NCBI GenBank assembly: GCA_001603415.1
Contig: LUYY01000005.1
Coordinates: 1-15,303 of the forward strand
From: Bacteroidales bacterium Bact_07
Lineage (GTDB): Bacteria > Bacteroidota > Bacteroidia > Bacteroidales > Tenuifilaceae
Direction of reading: 5' to 3'
Length of the DNA: 15,303 nt
The notes under the pieces are model-generated. The model was not told the DNA's origin and did not search any database. It worked only from the letters and a program-made list of their open reading frames with translations. A program made the translations under genes and the position numbers. Shown here in pieces: positions 1 through 8,335 of this stretch. How positions within the stretch are numbered: the stretch's first letter is position 1; each line of letters begins with the position of its first letter.

Positions 1-426
1 GAGGATGCTCATCTGCTCTATGGCTTTTCCGATGTCCGTGAGCGGGAGGTTTTTCGCCTTTTGATTTCGGTTTCCGGGGTAGGTGCAAGTACGGCAAGGC
101 TCATTCTTTCGTCGCTTACTACCGACGAAATTCAGGCAGCCATTACAACTGAAAATGTTAACCTGATTAAGCAGGTTAAGGGAATTGGACTAAAAACTGC
201 GCAGCGTATAGTTGTTGATCTCAAGGATAAGGTATCGTTAGGCGATGTTACGGTATCACAAATTTTATCAACATCAAACAATACTTTGAAGAGCGAAGCG
301 TTATCTGCATTGGTGATGCTTGGTTTTGCCCGTTCAGCAGCCGATAAGGTAATTGACCAGGTTTTGAAGGAAATGGGGCAAATGCCAGTTGAGGCGCTCA
401 TTAAGCATGCCCTCAAACGCTTGTAG
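1..426 (+). CDS. ruvA: Holliday junction branch migration protein RuvA, 5'-truncated by window edge
   Basis: RuvA binds four-way DNA junctions as a tetramer and loads the RuvB motor during recombination and repair in the cytoplasm. The reading frame is open from base 1, so the gene begins upstream. 141 residues are visible, and about 50-60 N-terminal residues (the OB-fold) are missing compared with the usual length near 195. The visible part begins in the family-typical stretch LYGFSDVREREVFRLLISVS. Two helix-hairpin-helix motifs follow: VSGVGASTARLIL, then VKGIGLKTAQRIVVDLKDKV. After a variable linker comes the C-terminal RuvB-binding domain (SEALSALVMLGF and onward), which is complete to the TAG stop. 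A TTG at 61 is in frame but is internal, because the homology continues upstream of it. The sprA start follows 10 bases after the stop, suggesting co-transcription. The identification is secure. Confidence 0.96.
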   Translation, partial: EDAHLLYGFSDVREREVFRLLISVSGVGASTARLILSSLTTDEIQAAITTENVNLIKQVKGIGLKTAQRIVVDLKDKVSLGDVTVSQILSTSNNTLKSEALSALVMLGFARSAADKVIDQVLKEMGQMPVEALIKHALKRL

Positions 427-436
427 TAACTGTAAA

Positions 437-3400
437 ATGTCTTGTAATTTGAGAATTAAATACTTAACTCGTTACCATACTATCCGATTCATTGGGTTTA
501 TCACTCTCGTAACCATTAGCTCTACGAGAGCTTTTTCTGTTCCAGTTTTTCAAGAGGATACACTAAAACTGCCTCTTCCTATTAAGCAACCTGGTATTTG
601 GTCAATTGATACCCAGTATTCGCCGCTATACCTATCAAACCCTTCAAATATTACCGAGGAGGTTGAGTTTGACCCAATCAATAACCGATATATCATCTAC
701 AAAAAAGTTGGGAATACCAACATCGAAACACCTCGGGTACTTTCAGCTGACGAATACCGGTCGTATCGTGTGGAGAAGACCATGCGGGAGTACTGGCGGC
801 AAAAACAAACCGGTGAATTTGTGGGGAAAGGCGATGGGATTTTACCCCGTATTCAGGTTGGCGGCGAAACCTTTGACCGCATTTTCGGGAGCAACACCAT
901 TGAAATAATCCCACAGGGTAATGCAGAGCTGGTATTTGGCGTATCGAGCGCCAAGACCGATAACCCTGCACTACCGGTTGATCAGCGCAGGAACACCACC
1001 TTCGATTTTCAGTCGAAAATCCAGATGAATGTTTCTGGTAAGATTGGTGAGAAACTCAAGATGGAGGTGAACTACAACACCGAGGCCACTTTCGACTTTG
1101 AAAACAATGTGAAGGTTGAGTATAACGGCTTTGAGGATGAAATAATTCAACGCATCGAAGCTGGTAATGTTTCGCTGCCTCTACCGGGCACGCTTATAAC
1201 CGGAAGCCAGAGCCTGTTTGGTATTAAAACCCAATTAAAATTTGGTAAGTTAAACGTTACCAGTGTGGTTTCGAAGCAGAACGGGCAAACCCAGGTAATG
1301 GAGATTAAGGGTGGTGCCCAAACCCGAGATTTTCAGATAAAAGCCGATGAGTACGATGCTAACAGGCACTTCTTTTTATCGCATTACTTCCGTGAGAATT
1401 ACAATCGTGCATTGATGAATCTGCCCATTATTAACTCGGGCATTCAAATTACTAAAATTGAAGTATGGGTAACAAATAAGCAGGCAAACTTTGAGAACTC
1501 GCGCAATATTATTGCCTTTGCCGACTTGGGCGAGGCCCAAAATAACATTTTTGCTTCCAATATTTTCACCCAAACCGGAAGTGGACCTGTAAGTAATGGG
1601 CTAAACAACCTGTACGAGTTGATGACCACTATCTATGCAGGTATTCGAAATATAGCCGATGTAAGTAATGTGCTTCTGCCACTTGAATCGCAGGGCTTTA
1701 CCGGTGGGCGCGATTACGAAAAGATTGAATATGCCCGTAAACTATCGTCGAATGAGTTTACGCTGAATCAGTCATTAGGTTATATCTCTTTATCGTCGGC
1801 ATTGAATAGCGATGAGGTGCTTGCCGTAGCCTATGAATACACCTATAACGGCCAAACCTACAAGGTGGGTGAATTTTCCACCGATGGGGTGGAGGCACCC
1901 AAAGCACTGATTCTTAAGTTACTGAAGGGAACAAACCTTAGCCCCAAAATGCCCACATGGAGGTTGATGATGAAGAATATCTACTCCATGAATGCTTACC
2001 AGATTAGTAAAGATGAGTTTAGGCTAGATATTTTTTACCAAGACGATGCTACCGGTACTCCGGTGAACTACTTAAAGGAAGGAAATATTGCCGAGATGCC
2101 CCTTATCAAAGTTCTTAACCTCGACAACCTGAACAACCAGCTCGATGCATTTTCCGATGGAGTATTTGATTTCATTGAAGGGGTTACCATTAACTCGTCC
2201 AGCGGTAAAATTATTTTCCCTGTTCTTGAACCTTTTGGCCGCGATTTGGCATCGCGGATAGGTGATCCTGCCATTGCCCAGAAATATGTTTTCCAGGAAC
2301 TTTACGACTCCTCATTAACCAAGGCGCGCCAGGTTGCCGATAAGAACAAGTTTATTATTGGAGGTACCTATAAATCGGCCGGGGGATCGGAAATCTTCCT
2401 TAATGCACCTAATATTCCTAAGGGAGCAGTGGTTGTAACCGCCGGTGGCGTTAAGTTGCAGGAGGATGTTGATTTTATTGTTGACTATAACCTGGGTACG
2501 GTACGAATTATTAACCAGGGCTTACTTGAATCGGGAACCCCCATTCGGGTTGCAGTTGAGAGCAACGCCCTTTTTAGTTTACAAACCAAAACCTTGGTGG
2601 GCACCCATTTCGATTACCGTTTTTCCGACAACTTTAGCTTTGGGGCAACCATAATGAATCTGACGGAGCGCCCACTAACCCAAAAGGTTAGCTTTGGAAA
2701 CGAAGCCATATCAAACACCATTTGGGGCTTTAATACCGCCTACCAAACCGAATCGAAATTCCTGACCAAAATGGTCGATTTCCTACCATTCATCCAAACC
2801 AAGGAGAAATCGACAATTACTTTTGATGCTGAGTTTGCCCAGCTAATTCCGGGACACTCACGTGCCATTGGGAAAGCCGGAACTGTTTACATTGATGATT
2901 TTGAGGGCAGCAGCACGTCGCTCGATATACGCTCGTGGGTGGAGTGGAAGTTGGCAAGCACTCCGCAGGGTCAACCCGACATGTTTCCTGAAGCTTCATA
3001 CTCAAACGACTTACGGTATGGCTATAACCGTGCCCATTTGGCATGGTACTATATCGACCCGTTATTCCTGCGTAACACGTCGCTTACACCCTCGTACCTC
3101 AGGAATAATAAAGAGTTACAGGGGAATCATTTTGTGCGCGAAATCTTTGAACGTGAACTTTTCCCTAATAAGAATACGCCACAAGGGCAGCCAACAAACA
3201 TCTCCGTTCTGAACCTCGCATATTATCCCATGGAACGAGGCCAATATAACTTCAACACTACAGAACTCAATGCAAATGGAAAACTTATAGATCCTCAAAG
3301 GCGATGGGCAGGCATAATGCGAAACCTCAGTACAACCGATTTTGAGGCTTCAAATATTGAGTATATCGAATTCTGGTTGATGGATCCGTTTGTTTACGAT

Positions 3401-6400
3401 ACTCTGCATAAGGGGGGCGATTTTTATATCAACCTTGGAAACATCTCCGAAGACATTTTGAAGGATGGGCGAAAATCGTTTGAGAATGGATTGCCCACAT
3501 CGGCCGAGGAGTTGGCAAAAACCGATCAAACAGCATGGGGGCGTGTTCCAACAAAGCAGTATTTGCCAGTGGGTTTTGATAACGATCAAACTAAACGTCC
3601 ATTTCAGGATATAGGGTTAGATGGCCTTTCATCATCAGTTGACTTAGATGGAGATGGAATCCCCGATGAGCAGTTTTTCTTTTCGGAGTATATCAATCAA
3701 CTTCGGAATAAAATAACCGATAATGATGTACTTGCCGGATTCGAAAGCGACCCTGCCGGCGATAATTTCAGGCATTACCTGAACAGTATTTACGATCAGC
3801 AACGAGCCACCATCCTCGACCGTTACAAGTATTTTAATGGAACCGAAAACAACTCACCCGTTGCCACAGGAACCACCTCGCAGCAAAGCTATTCAACCCC
3901 CGATGTGGAGGAATTGGGGACCGATAATACCATGAACGAGAACGAGGCATACTATCAGTATCATATTTCGCTTCGCCCGCAGGACATGGAGGTTGGTAAG
4001 AACTTTATTACCAACGTTATTGTTGGCGACAAGGATAAAGTTCTAAATAAACCCGTTAAGTGGTATCAGTTTAAGGTGCCCATAGCAGAGTACGAAAAGG
4101 TTGTGGGACCAATTGAGGATTTTAAGTCGATTCGCTTCATGAGGATGTTCCTTCGGGGTTTCGACGATACAGTAATTCTGCGTTTTGCTACGCTCCATTT
4201 AGTCCGTAGCGAGTGGCGAAAGTATAATTTCTCACTGATACAGGGACAGGAGGGCATGCCCGTTAGCGATTTGCCCGTTGGTAGTTTAGCTATTTCAACG
4301 GTGAATATCGAGGAGAACGATAAGCGAACCCCCGTAAACTATGTGCTACCTCCGGGTGTTGATAGGGTTGTTGATCCAAGTCAGCCCCAGCTCATACAGC
4401 TAAACGAACAGGCCATGCAATACAGATTAACCGACTTGGCCGATGGTGATGCCCGTGCGTCATTCAAAAATGTTAATATCGATATTAGGCAATACAAGCG
4501 CCTCAAAATGGACGTTCATGCCGAAGCCATTGAGGGTTACCCATTGAACGATTACGAGGTAACTGCTTTTGTCCGAATAGGAACCGATTACAATTCAAAT
4601 TACTACGAGTACGAGGTACCCTTAAAGTTAACCCCATACGGTTTTTACTACAATAACCGTGAGCGTGACCGTGAAGCGGTTTGGCCAAGAGAAAATGTGA
4701 TTGATATTGATCTTGATAAACTTGTTGATGTTAAGGTTGCCCGTAATAATGCCATGCAAAAGTCGGGCTCTCTGATTACTCTTAACACGGTTTATACGGT
4801 TCAGGATGGCAATCGAAAGTTGAAGGTTACCGGTAATCCTAACCTTAGCAACGTTAAGGTGATAATGATAGGTATTCGCAATCCTGCCAATGATCGCCTG
4901 CCTAAATCGGTTATAGCATGGTTCAATGAGCTAAGGCTTACCAATTTTAACGACCAAAGCGGATGGGCTGCCAATGCTCGCCTGTCGGCAAAACTTGCCG
5001 ATTTAGGAATGGTTACTGTTGCTGGTACTACCATCACTCCTGGTTTTGGTTCAATTGAAAAGAAGGTGAATGAGCGGAGTAAAGAAACTGTTTACCAGTA
5101 CGACATCAACTCAACCCTTGAGCTGGGCAAATTCTTCCCATCATCATTTAACATCAAAATTCCTATGTTTATCGGCTTTGGGGAGTCGATGTCAAATCCA
5201 CAGTACAATCCTCTGGATCCCGATATCCTGCTTGACGATGCCTTACGGAACTCATCGCAAAGGGAGAGGGATTCCATTAAACGTATTGCTCAGGATTACA
5301 CCCGAAGGCGGAGCATAAACTTTACCAATGTAAAAATTGATAAAATGGGCTCAAAGCCACGCCTATGGGACCCCGCCAATATCTCGGTAAGTTACGCTTA
5401 CAGCGAGATATTTTCCCGAAATATTAGAATTGATCATCGAATTCAGCGTAATATACGTGGTGCATTTACCTATAACTATAACCGGCAGCCCAAGTATATT
5501 ACCCCATTTAGTAAGATAAAATGGTTAAACTCAAACTATTTGGCATTAATCCGCGATTTTAATTTCAACCTATTCCCAACCCAACTCTCGTTCCGAACCG
5601 ATTTGAACAGGAATTACTTTGAGCAGCAGTTCCGAAACATTCAGAATCCGAATCAGGTATTCCTGCCTACTTTCTCAAAGGATTTCATGTGGAATAGGAA
5701 CTACTCCTTGAACTGGGACATAACCCAATCGGTTAAGTTCGATTTTGTGGCAACCTCCACGGCTCGTATCGATGAGCCCGAAGGTATGGTTGATAGGAAT
5801 AGGGATAGGGATAGGTATGAGCAGTGGAAGGATTCGGTTTGGCAGAATATCCGTAGGGGTGGACGAAACACCATGTACAACCATCAGTTTAACATCACCT
5901 ACTCATTACCGCTAAGTAAGATCCCCTTACTTAATTGGATTAGTGTAACATCGCGTTATACGGGGATATACCGTTGGCAGGCTGGCCCAATCATGGCCGA
6001 TACCTCACGGTTCGATCCCGGTAATACTGTTCAAAACTCAAACACCATTCAACTAAATGGCCAAATCAATATTAATACCTTATTTAATAAGGTGGGCTAT
6101 TTGAAGCGGGTAAACCAACAATTTGACCAAAGGGCAAGAGGTGCTGCGCCCCAAACCCGAACGGTTAAGTACGAAGAGGAAAAGGTTAATTTGAGGGCTA
6201 ATGCTACCAAGGTTATAACCCATAAGCTAAAAACCGAAAAGGTAACTGTTAAGGTATTCGACTCGAATGGTAAAGAGGTTAAAGTGAGTTCACAAGTACG
6301 GGGCGACACCAAAGTGGCCATAAAAGCCGATGCCGATTACAAGAACTGTAAAGTTGTTGTTGAAGGGAAAGCCCCCGAAAAGATCAACCCGGTCAAGTTT

Positions 6401-7801
6401 GCCCTTGAAACTACACTACGACTATTGATGAGCGTAAAGAGCATAGGCGCTTCGTACACCGAAACAAATGGAACACTACTCCCTGGCTATAAACCCGGCG
6501 TGAATTATTTGGGTACTGAGAATTTTAATGGAATGCTTGCCCCGGGATGGGAATTTGTGGCTGGCTGGCAAGACCCCGATTTTGCGTGGAAGGCTGCTAC
6601 CAATGGTTGGCTTACCCGCGATACTTTATTTAATACTCCTGTGGTATTTACCCGCAACCAAACCCTTAACTTCCGAACAACGCTGGAACCCCTACCAAAT
6701 TTCCGGTTCGATATTAGTGCTACTCGTACCTTCAGTAAAAGCAATAGCAAAATATTCAAATCCGATGGATTGGGTTCCTACAGGGTGCTTAGCCCACTAA
6801 CCACAGGTAATTTCAGTATTAGTGTTTTAACAATTGGAACGGCATTCGAGGGAAGCAGCAAGGCTAAGAGCTCTAAGGCTTTTGAGAGGATGAAGCAGAA
6901 CCGTTTGGCTATTGCCTATAGGCTACGCGATAGGAGGGTGGCAAATCCGTCGCAGGGTTACGATCCATCGGTTATCGATCCTGTAACCGGATTCCCCGAT
7001 GGTTATGGGCCTCTATCGCAGGATGTCCTCAGGGCTTCGTTTTTGGCGGCTTACACCAATACCTCACCCAATAAAGTATCGCTTCGCGATTTTCCTTTGG
7101 TACCTATGCCTAACTGGCAACTATCGTACGACGGTTTGGCCAAAATGAAACCATTTAAGCGTTGGTTTAAGTCCATTACCCTGAACCACGGTTACCGTTC
7201 ACTTTATACCATCGGAGCTTTCACAAGCAATCTCACTTATGCACCCGACGACGATGGGTTTAGCTATGTTCGTAACATCAACGGTGACTTTGTCCCTCAA
7301 AACGAAATCACAAACGTTGCCATCAACGAACAATTTACCCCACTTATCGGTCTGGACCTGGGATGGAATAACAACCTCACCAATCGAATCGAGATAAAGA
7401 ACAGCCGGTCGTTGGCCATGAGCTTTGCCAATAATCAACTTACTGAGATTTATGGGAATGAGTACATTGTTGGCGCAGGCTATAGGTTTGAGGATTTGCC
7501 TCTGATATTCAAAGCCGAGGATGGCGGTAAAAAGGCCATTAAAAGCGATTTACGGTTAACTGTTGACTTTTCGCTGCGCGATAATACTACCATACTGCGA
7601 AAGCTGGTTGAGGATTCCAACGATATCATTGCCGGGCAACTTATAAGCACTATTAAAACTGCTGCCGACTACCGAATTAATGAGAAGGTAACCATTCGCC
7701 TGTTCTTCGATCGAACTCTTAATAATCCAAAGGTTTCCAGAACCTTTAGGACAACCAATACCAGCTTTGGTTTTAGTGTGAGATTTGAACTGGTCAACTA
7801 A
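437..7801 (+). CDS. sprA: T9SS outer-membrane translocon protein SprA (Sov)
   Basis: SprA (Sov in Porphyromonas) is the giant beta-barrel through which type IX secretion substrates cross the outer membrane; in gliding members it is also needed for motility. The frame encodes 2454 residues, in the family range of about 2400-2500, with no frameshift. I place the start at ATG 437, just after ruvA. It gives a basic N-terminus, a hydrophobic stretch at about 18-27 (FIGFITLVTI) and a possible signal peptidase site after STRA (residue 32). The frame is open upstream to a TTG at 389 and an ATG at 407 inside ruvA, but these would spoil the signal peptide. Recognisable SprA blocks include an N-terminal SprA_N-like region with NYNTEATFDFENNVKVEYNG, the VYIDDFEGSSTSLDIRSW block at about 817-834, a second SprA_N-like region from about 930, and a Ca-binding-type DLDGDGIPD at 1069-1077. 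The C-terminal half is rich in aromatic, alternating strands and ends in SFGFSVRFELVN, a typical final barrel strand. A charged insert lies at about 1896-1985. No other T9SS gene is in the window. Confidence 0.96.
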   Translation: MSCNLRIKYLTRYHTIRFIGFITLVTISSTRAFSVPVFQEDTLKLPLPIKQPGIWSIDTQYSPLYLSNPSNITEEVEFDPINNRYIIYKKVGNTNIETPRVLSADEYRSYRVEKTMREYWRQKQTGEFVGKGDGILPRIQVGGETFDRIFGSNTIEIIPQGNAELVFGVSSAKTDNPALPVDQRRNTTFDFQSKIQMNVSGKIGEKLKMEVNYNTEATFDFENNVKVEYNGFEDEIIQRIEAGNVSLPLPGTLITGSQSLFGIKTQLKFGKLNVTSVVSKQNGQTQVMEIKGGAQTRDFQIKADEYDANRHFFLSHYFRENYNRALMNLPIINSGIQITKIEVWVTNKQANFENSRNIIAFADLGEAQNNIFASNIFTQTGSGPVSNGLNNLYELMTTIYAGIRNIADVSNVLLPLESQGFTGGRDYEKIEYARKLSSNEFTLNQSLGYISLSSALNSDEVLAVAYEYTYNGQTYKVGEFSTDGVEAPKALILKLLKGTNLSPKMPTWRLMMKNIYSMNAYQISKDEFRLDIFYQDDATGTPVNYLKEGNIAEMPLIKVLNLDNLNNQLDAFSDGVFDFIEGVTINSSSGKIIFPVLEPFGRDLASRIGDPAIAQKYVFQELYDSSLTKARQVADKNKFIIGGTYKSAGGSEIFLNAPNIPKGAVVVTAGGVKLQEDVDFIVDYNLGTVRIINQGLLESGTPIRVAVESNALFSLQTKTLVGTHFDYRFSDNFSFGATIMNLTERPLTQKVSFGNEAISNTIWGFNTAYQTESKFLTKMVDFLPFIQTKEKSTITFDAEFAQLIPGHSRAIGKAGTVYIDDFEGSSTSLDIRSWVEWKLASTPQGQPDMFPEASYSNDLRYGYNRAHLAWYYIDPLFLRNTSLTPSYLRNNKELQGNHFVREIFERELFPNKNTPQGQPTNISVLNLAYYPMERGQYNFNTTELNANGKLIDPQRRWAGIMRNLSTTDFEASNIEYIEFWLMDPFVYDTLHKGGDFYINLGNISEDILKDGRKSFENGLPTSAEELAKTDQTAWGRVPTKQYLPVGFDNDQTKRPFQDIGLDGLSSSVDLDGDGIPDEQFFFSEYINQLRNKITDNDVLAGFESDPAGDNFRHYLNSIYDQQRATILDRYKYFNGTENNSPVATGTTSQQSYSTPDVEELGTDNTMNENEAYYQYHISLRPQDMEVGKNFITNVIVGDKDKVLNKPVKWYQFKVPIAEYEKVVGPIEDFKSIRFMRMFLRGFDDTVILRFATLHLVRSEWRKYNFSLIQGQEGMPVSDLPVGSLAISTVNIEENDKRTPVNYVLPPGVDRVVDPSQPQLIQLNEQAMQYRLTDLADGDARASFKNVNIDIRQYKRLKMDVHAEAIEGYPLNDYEVTAFVRIGTDYNSNYYEYEVPLKLTPYGFYYNNRERDREAVWPRENVIDIDLDKLVDVKVARNNAMQKSGSLITLNTVYTVQDGNRKLKVTGNPNLSNVKVIMIGIRNPANDRLPKSVIAWFNELRLTNFNDQSGWAANARLSAKLADLGMVTVAGTTITPGFGSIEKKVNERSKETVYQYDINSTLELGKFFPSSFNIKIPMFIGFGESMSNPQYNPLDPDILLDDALRNSSQRERDSIKRIAQDYTRRRSINFTNVKIDKMGSKPRLWDPANISVSYAYSEIFSRNIRIDHRIQRNIRGAFTYNYNRQPKYITPFSKIKWLNSNYLALIRDFNFNLFPTQLSFRTDLNRNYFEQQFRNIQNPNQVFLPTFSKDFMWNRNYSLNWDITQSVKFDFVATSTARIDEPEGMVDRNRDRDRYEQWKDSVWQNIRRGGRNTMYNHQFNITYSLPLSKIPLLNWISVTSRYTGIYRWQAGPIMADTSRFDPGNTVQNSNTIQLNGQININTLFNKVGYLKRVNQQFDQRARGAAPQTRTVKYEEEKVNLRANATKVITHKLKTEKVTVKVFDSNGKEVKVSSQVRGDTKVAIKADADYKNCKVVVEGKAPEKINPVKFALETTLRLLMSVKSIGASYTETNGTLLPGYKPGVNYLGTENFNGMLAPGWEFVAGWQDPDFAWKAATNGWLTRDTLFNTPVVFTRNQTLNFRTTLEPLPNFRFDISATRTFSKSNSKIFKSDGLGSYRVLSPLTTGNFSISVLTIGTAFEGSSKAKSSKAFERMKQNRLAIAYRLRDRRVANPSQGYDPSVIDPVTGFPDGYGPLSQDVLRASFLAAYTNTSPNKVSLRDFPLVPMPNWQLSYDGLAKMKPFKRWFKSITLNHGYRSLYTIGAFTSNLTYAPDDDGFSYVRNINGDFVPQNEITNVAINEQFTPLIGLDLGWNNNLTNRIEIKNSRSLAMSFANNQLTEIYGNEYIVGAGYRFEDLPLIFKAEDGGKKAIKSDLRLTVDFSLRDNTTILRKLVEDSNDIIAGQLISTIKTAADYRINEKVTIRLFFDRTLNNPKVSRTFRTTNTSFGFSVRFELVN
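5792..5815 (+). repeat. Four tandem hexanucleotide units inside sprA
   Basis: Four consecutive 6-base units (GATAGG, AATAGG, GATAGG, GATAGG) lie in frame inside sprA and encode Asp-Arg-Asn-Arg-Asp-Arg-Asp-Arg. Unit length is a multiple of three, so a gain or loss would change the protein by two residues without a frameshift. The repeat lies in the barrel half, between strand-like segments, so it probably falls in a loop or turn. Confidence 0.8.
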
Positions 7802-7843
7802 TGTGCTGAACAACATATAGCAGCCATTAAAAAAACAATTCGA

Positions 7844-7877
7844 TTTGAACTTTCAATTTTAAAATTCACTACTTTTG
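7844..7877 (+). promoter_or_regulatory. Probable Bacteroidota-type promoter of gcvH
   Basis: A perfect -7 box TACTTTTG (consensus TAnnTTTG) is at 7870-7877. A TTTG matching the -33 element is at 7844-7847, 22 bases upstream, near the long end of the usual spacing. The predicted start of transcription is about 35 bases before the gcvH ATG. The 12-base palindrome AATTTTAAAATT (7855-7866) lies between the two elements. The assignment rests on motif matching only. Confidence 0.6.
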
Positions 7878-7918
7878 AACATCTAAATCTTAAGTATAAC
7901 ACTTAAATAAACAATACT

Positions 7919-8302
7919 ATGAATATTCCATCGAACCTAAAGTACACAAAGGATCACGAGTGGATCAAGGATGAAGGCAATGGTATGGCTACTGTTGGCG
8001 TAACCGATTTTGCCCAATCACAACTTGGCGACATCGTTTTCATCGAGATTGAAACACAGGGTGAAACACTTGCTAAGGAAGAGGTTTTTGGTACCATCGA
8101 GGCCGTTAAAACCGTTTCCGATATGTTCATGCCGGTTGGCGGTGAGGTGATTGAAGTTAACCCAAAGGTTACCGAACAGCCCGATATCGTTAACAAGGAT
8201 CCTTATGGCGAAGGCTGGATGATTAAAATTAAAATGACCAATCCTGCTGAGCTAAACGATTTGCTTGATGCAGAGCAGTACAAAGGAATTATCAACGAGT
8301 AA
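7919..8302 (+). CDS. gcvH: Glycine cleavage system H protein
   Basis: GcvH is the lipoyl-carrying shuttle of the glycine cleavage complex. Its swinging lipoyl-lysine passes the aminomethyl group from the P protein to the T protein and is reoxidised by the L protein, in the cytoplasm. The 127-residue product has the normal length for the family. The N-terminal YTKDHEWIK block is typical, and the lipoylation site is K64 in FGTIEAVKTVSD, followed by MPVGGEVIEVN. The C-terminal DPYGEGWMIKIK block is also typical. The start ATG follows an A-rich leader without a Shine-Dalgarno sequence. The gene has its own likely promoter and its own terminator, so it appears to be a single-gene unit. The genes for the P, T and L proteins are not in the window. 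The position directly after sprA is shared, as far as I recall, with other Bacteroidota. Confidence 0.97.
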   Translation: MNIPSNLKYTKDHEWIKDEGNGMATVGVTDFAQSQLGDIVFIEIETQGETLAKEEVFGTIEAVKTVSDMFMPVGGEVIEVNPKVTEQPDIVNKDPYGEGWMIKIKMTNPAELNDLLDAEQYKGIINE

Positions 8303-8310
8303 AATAAGAA

Positions 8311-8330
8311 CCCCGCATAGCGGGGTTTTT
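8311..8330 (+). terminator. Rho-independent terminator between convergent gcvH and thiL
   Basis: CCCCGC (8311-8316) and GCGGGG (8320-8325) form a 6-bp all-GC stem around an ATA loop, followed by TTTTTTA from 8326. The hairpin begins 8 bases after the gcvH stop. On the minus strand it lies just past the thiL stop and is followed by a T-rich tract (TTCTTATTTT), so it probably works in both directions, more strongly for gcvH. Confidence 0.92.
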
Positions 8331-8335
8331 TATTG

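Noticed and set aside
61..426. RuvA starting at TTG 61
   Set aside because: The same frame is open back to base 1 and encodes conserved RuvA sequence (LYGFSDVREREVF), so 61 is internal and the gene is cut by the window edge.
389..436. Extended SprA N-terminus from TTG 389 or ATG 407
   Set aside because: These starts lie inside ruvA and add a polar, Cys/Ser/Asn-rich stretch ahead of the signal peptide. ATG 437, just after the ruvA stop, gives a normal signal sequence.
2862..3212. A 116-codon open frame overlapping sprA, and similar long shadow frames on both strands
   Set aside because: They lie wholly inside conserved sprA coding sequence, show no recognisable domain or signal, and have no start context of their own.
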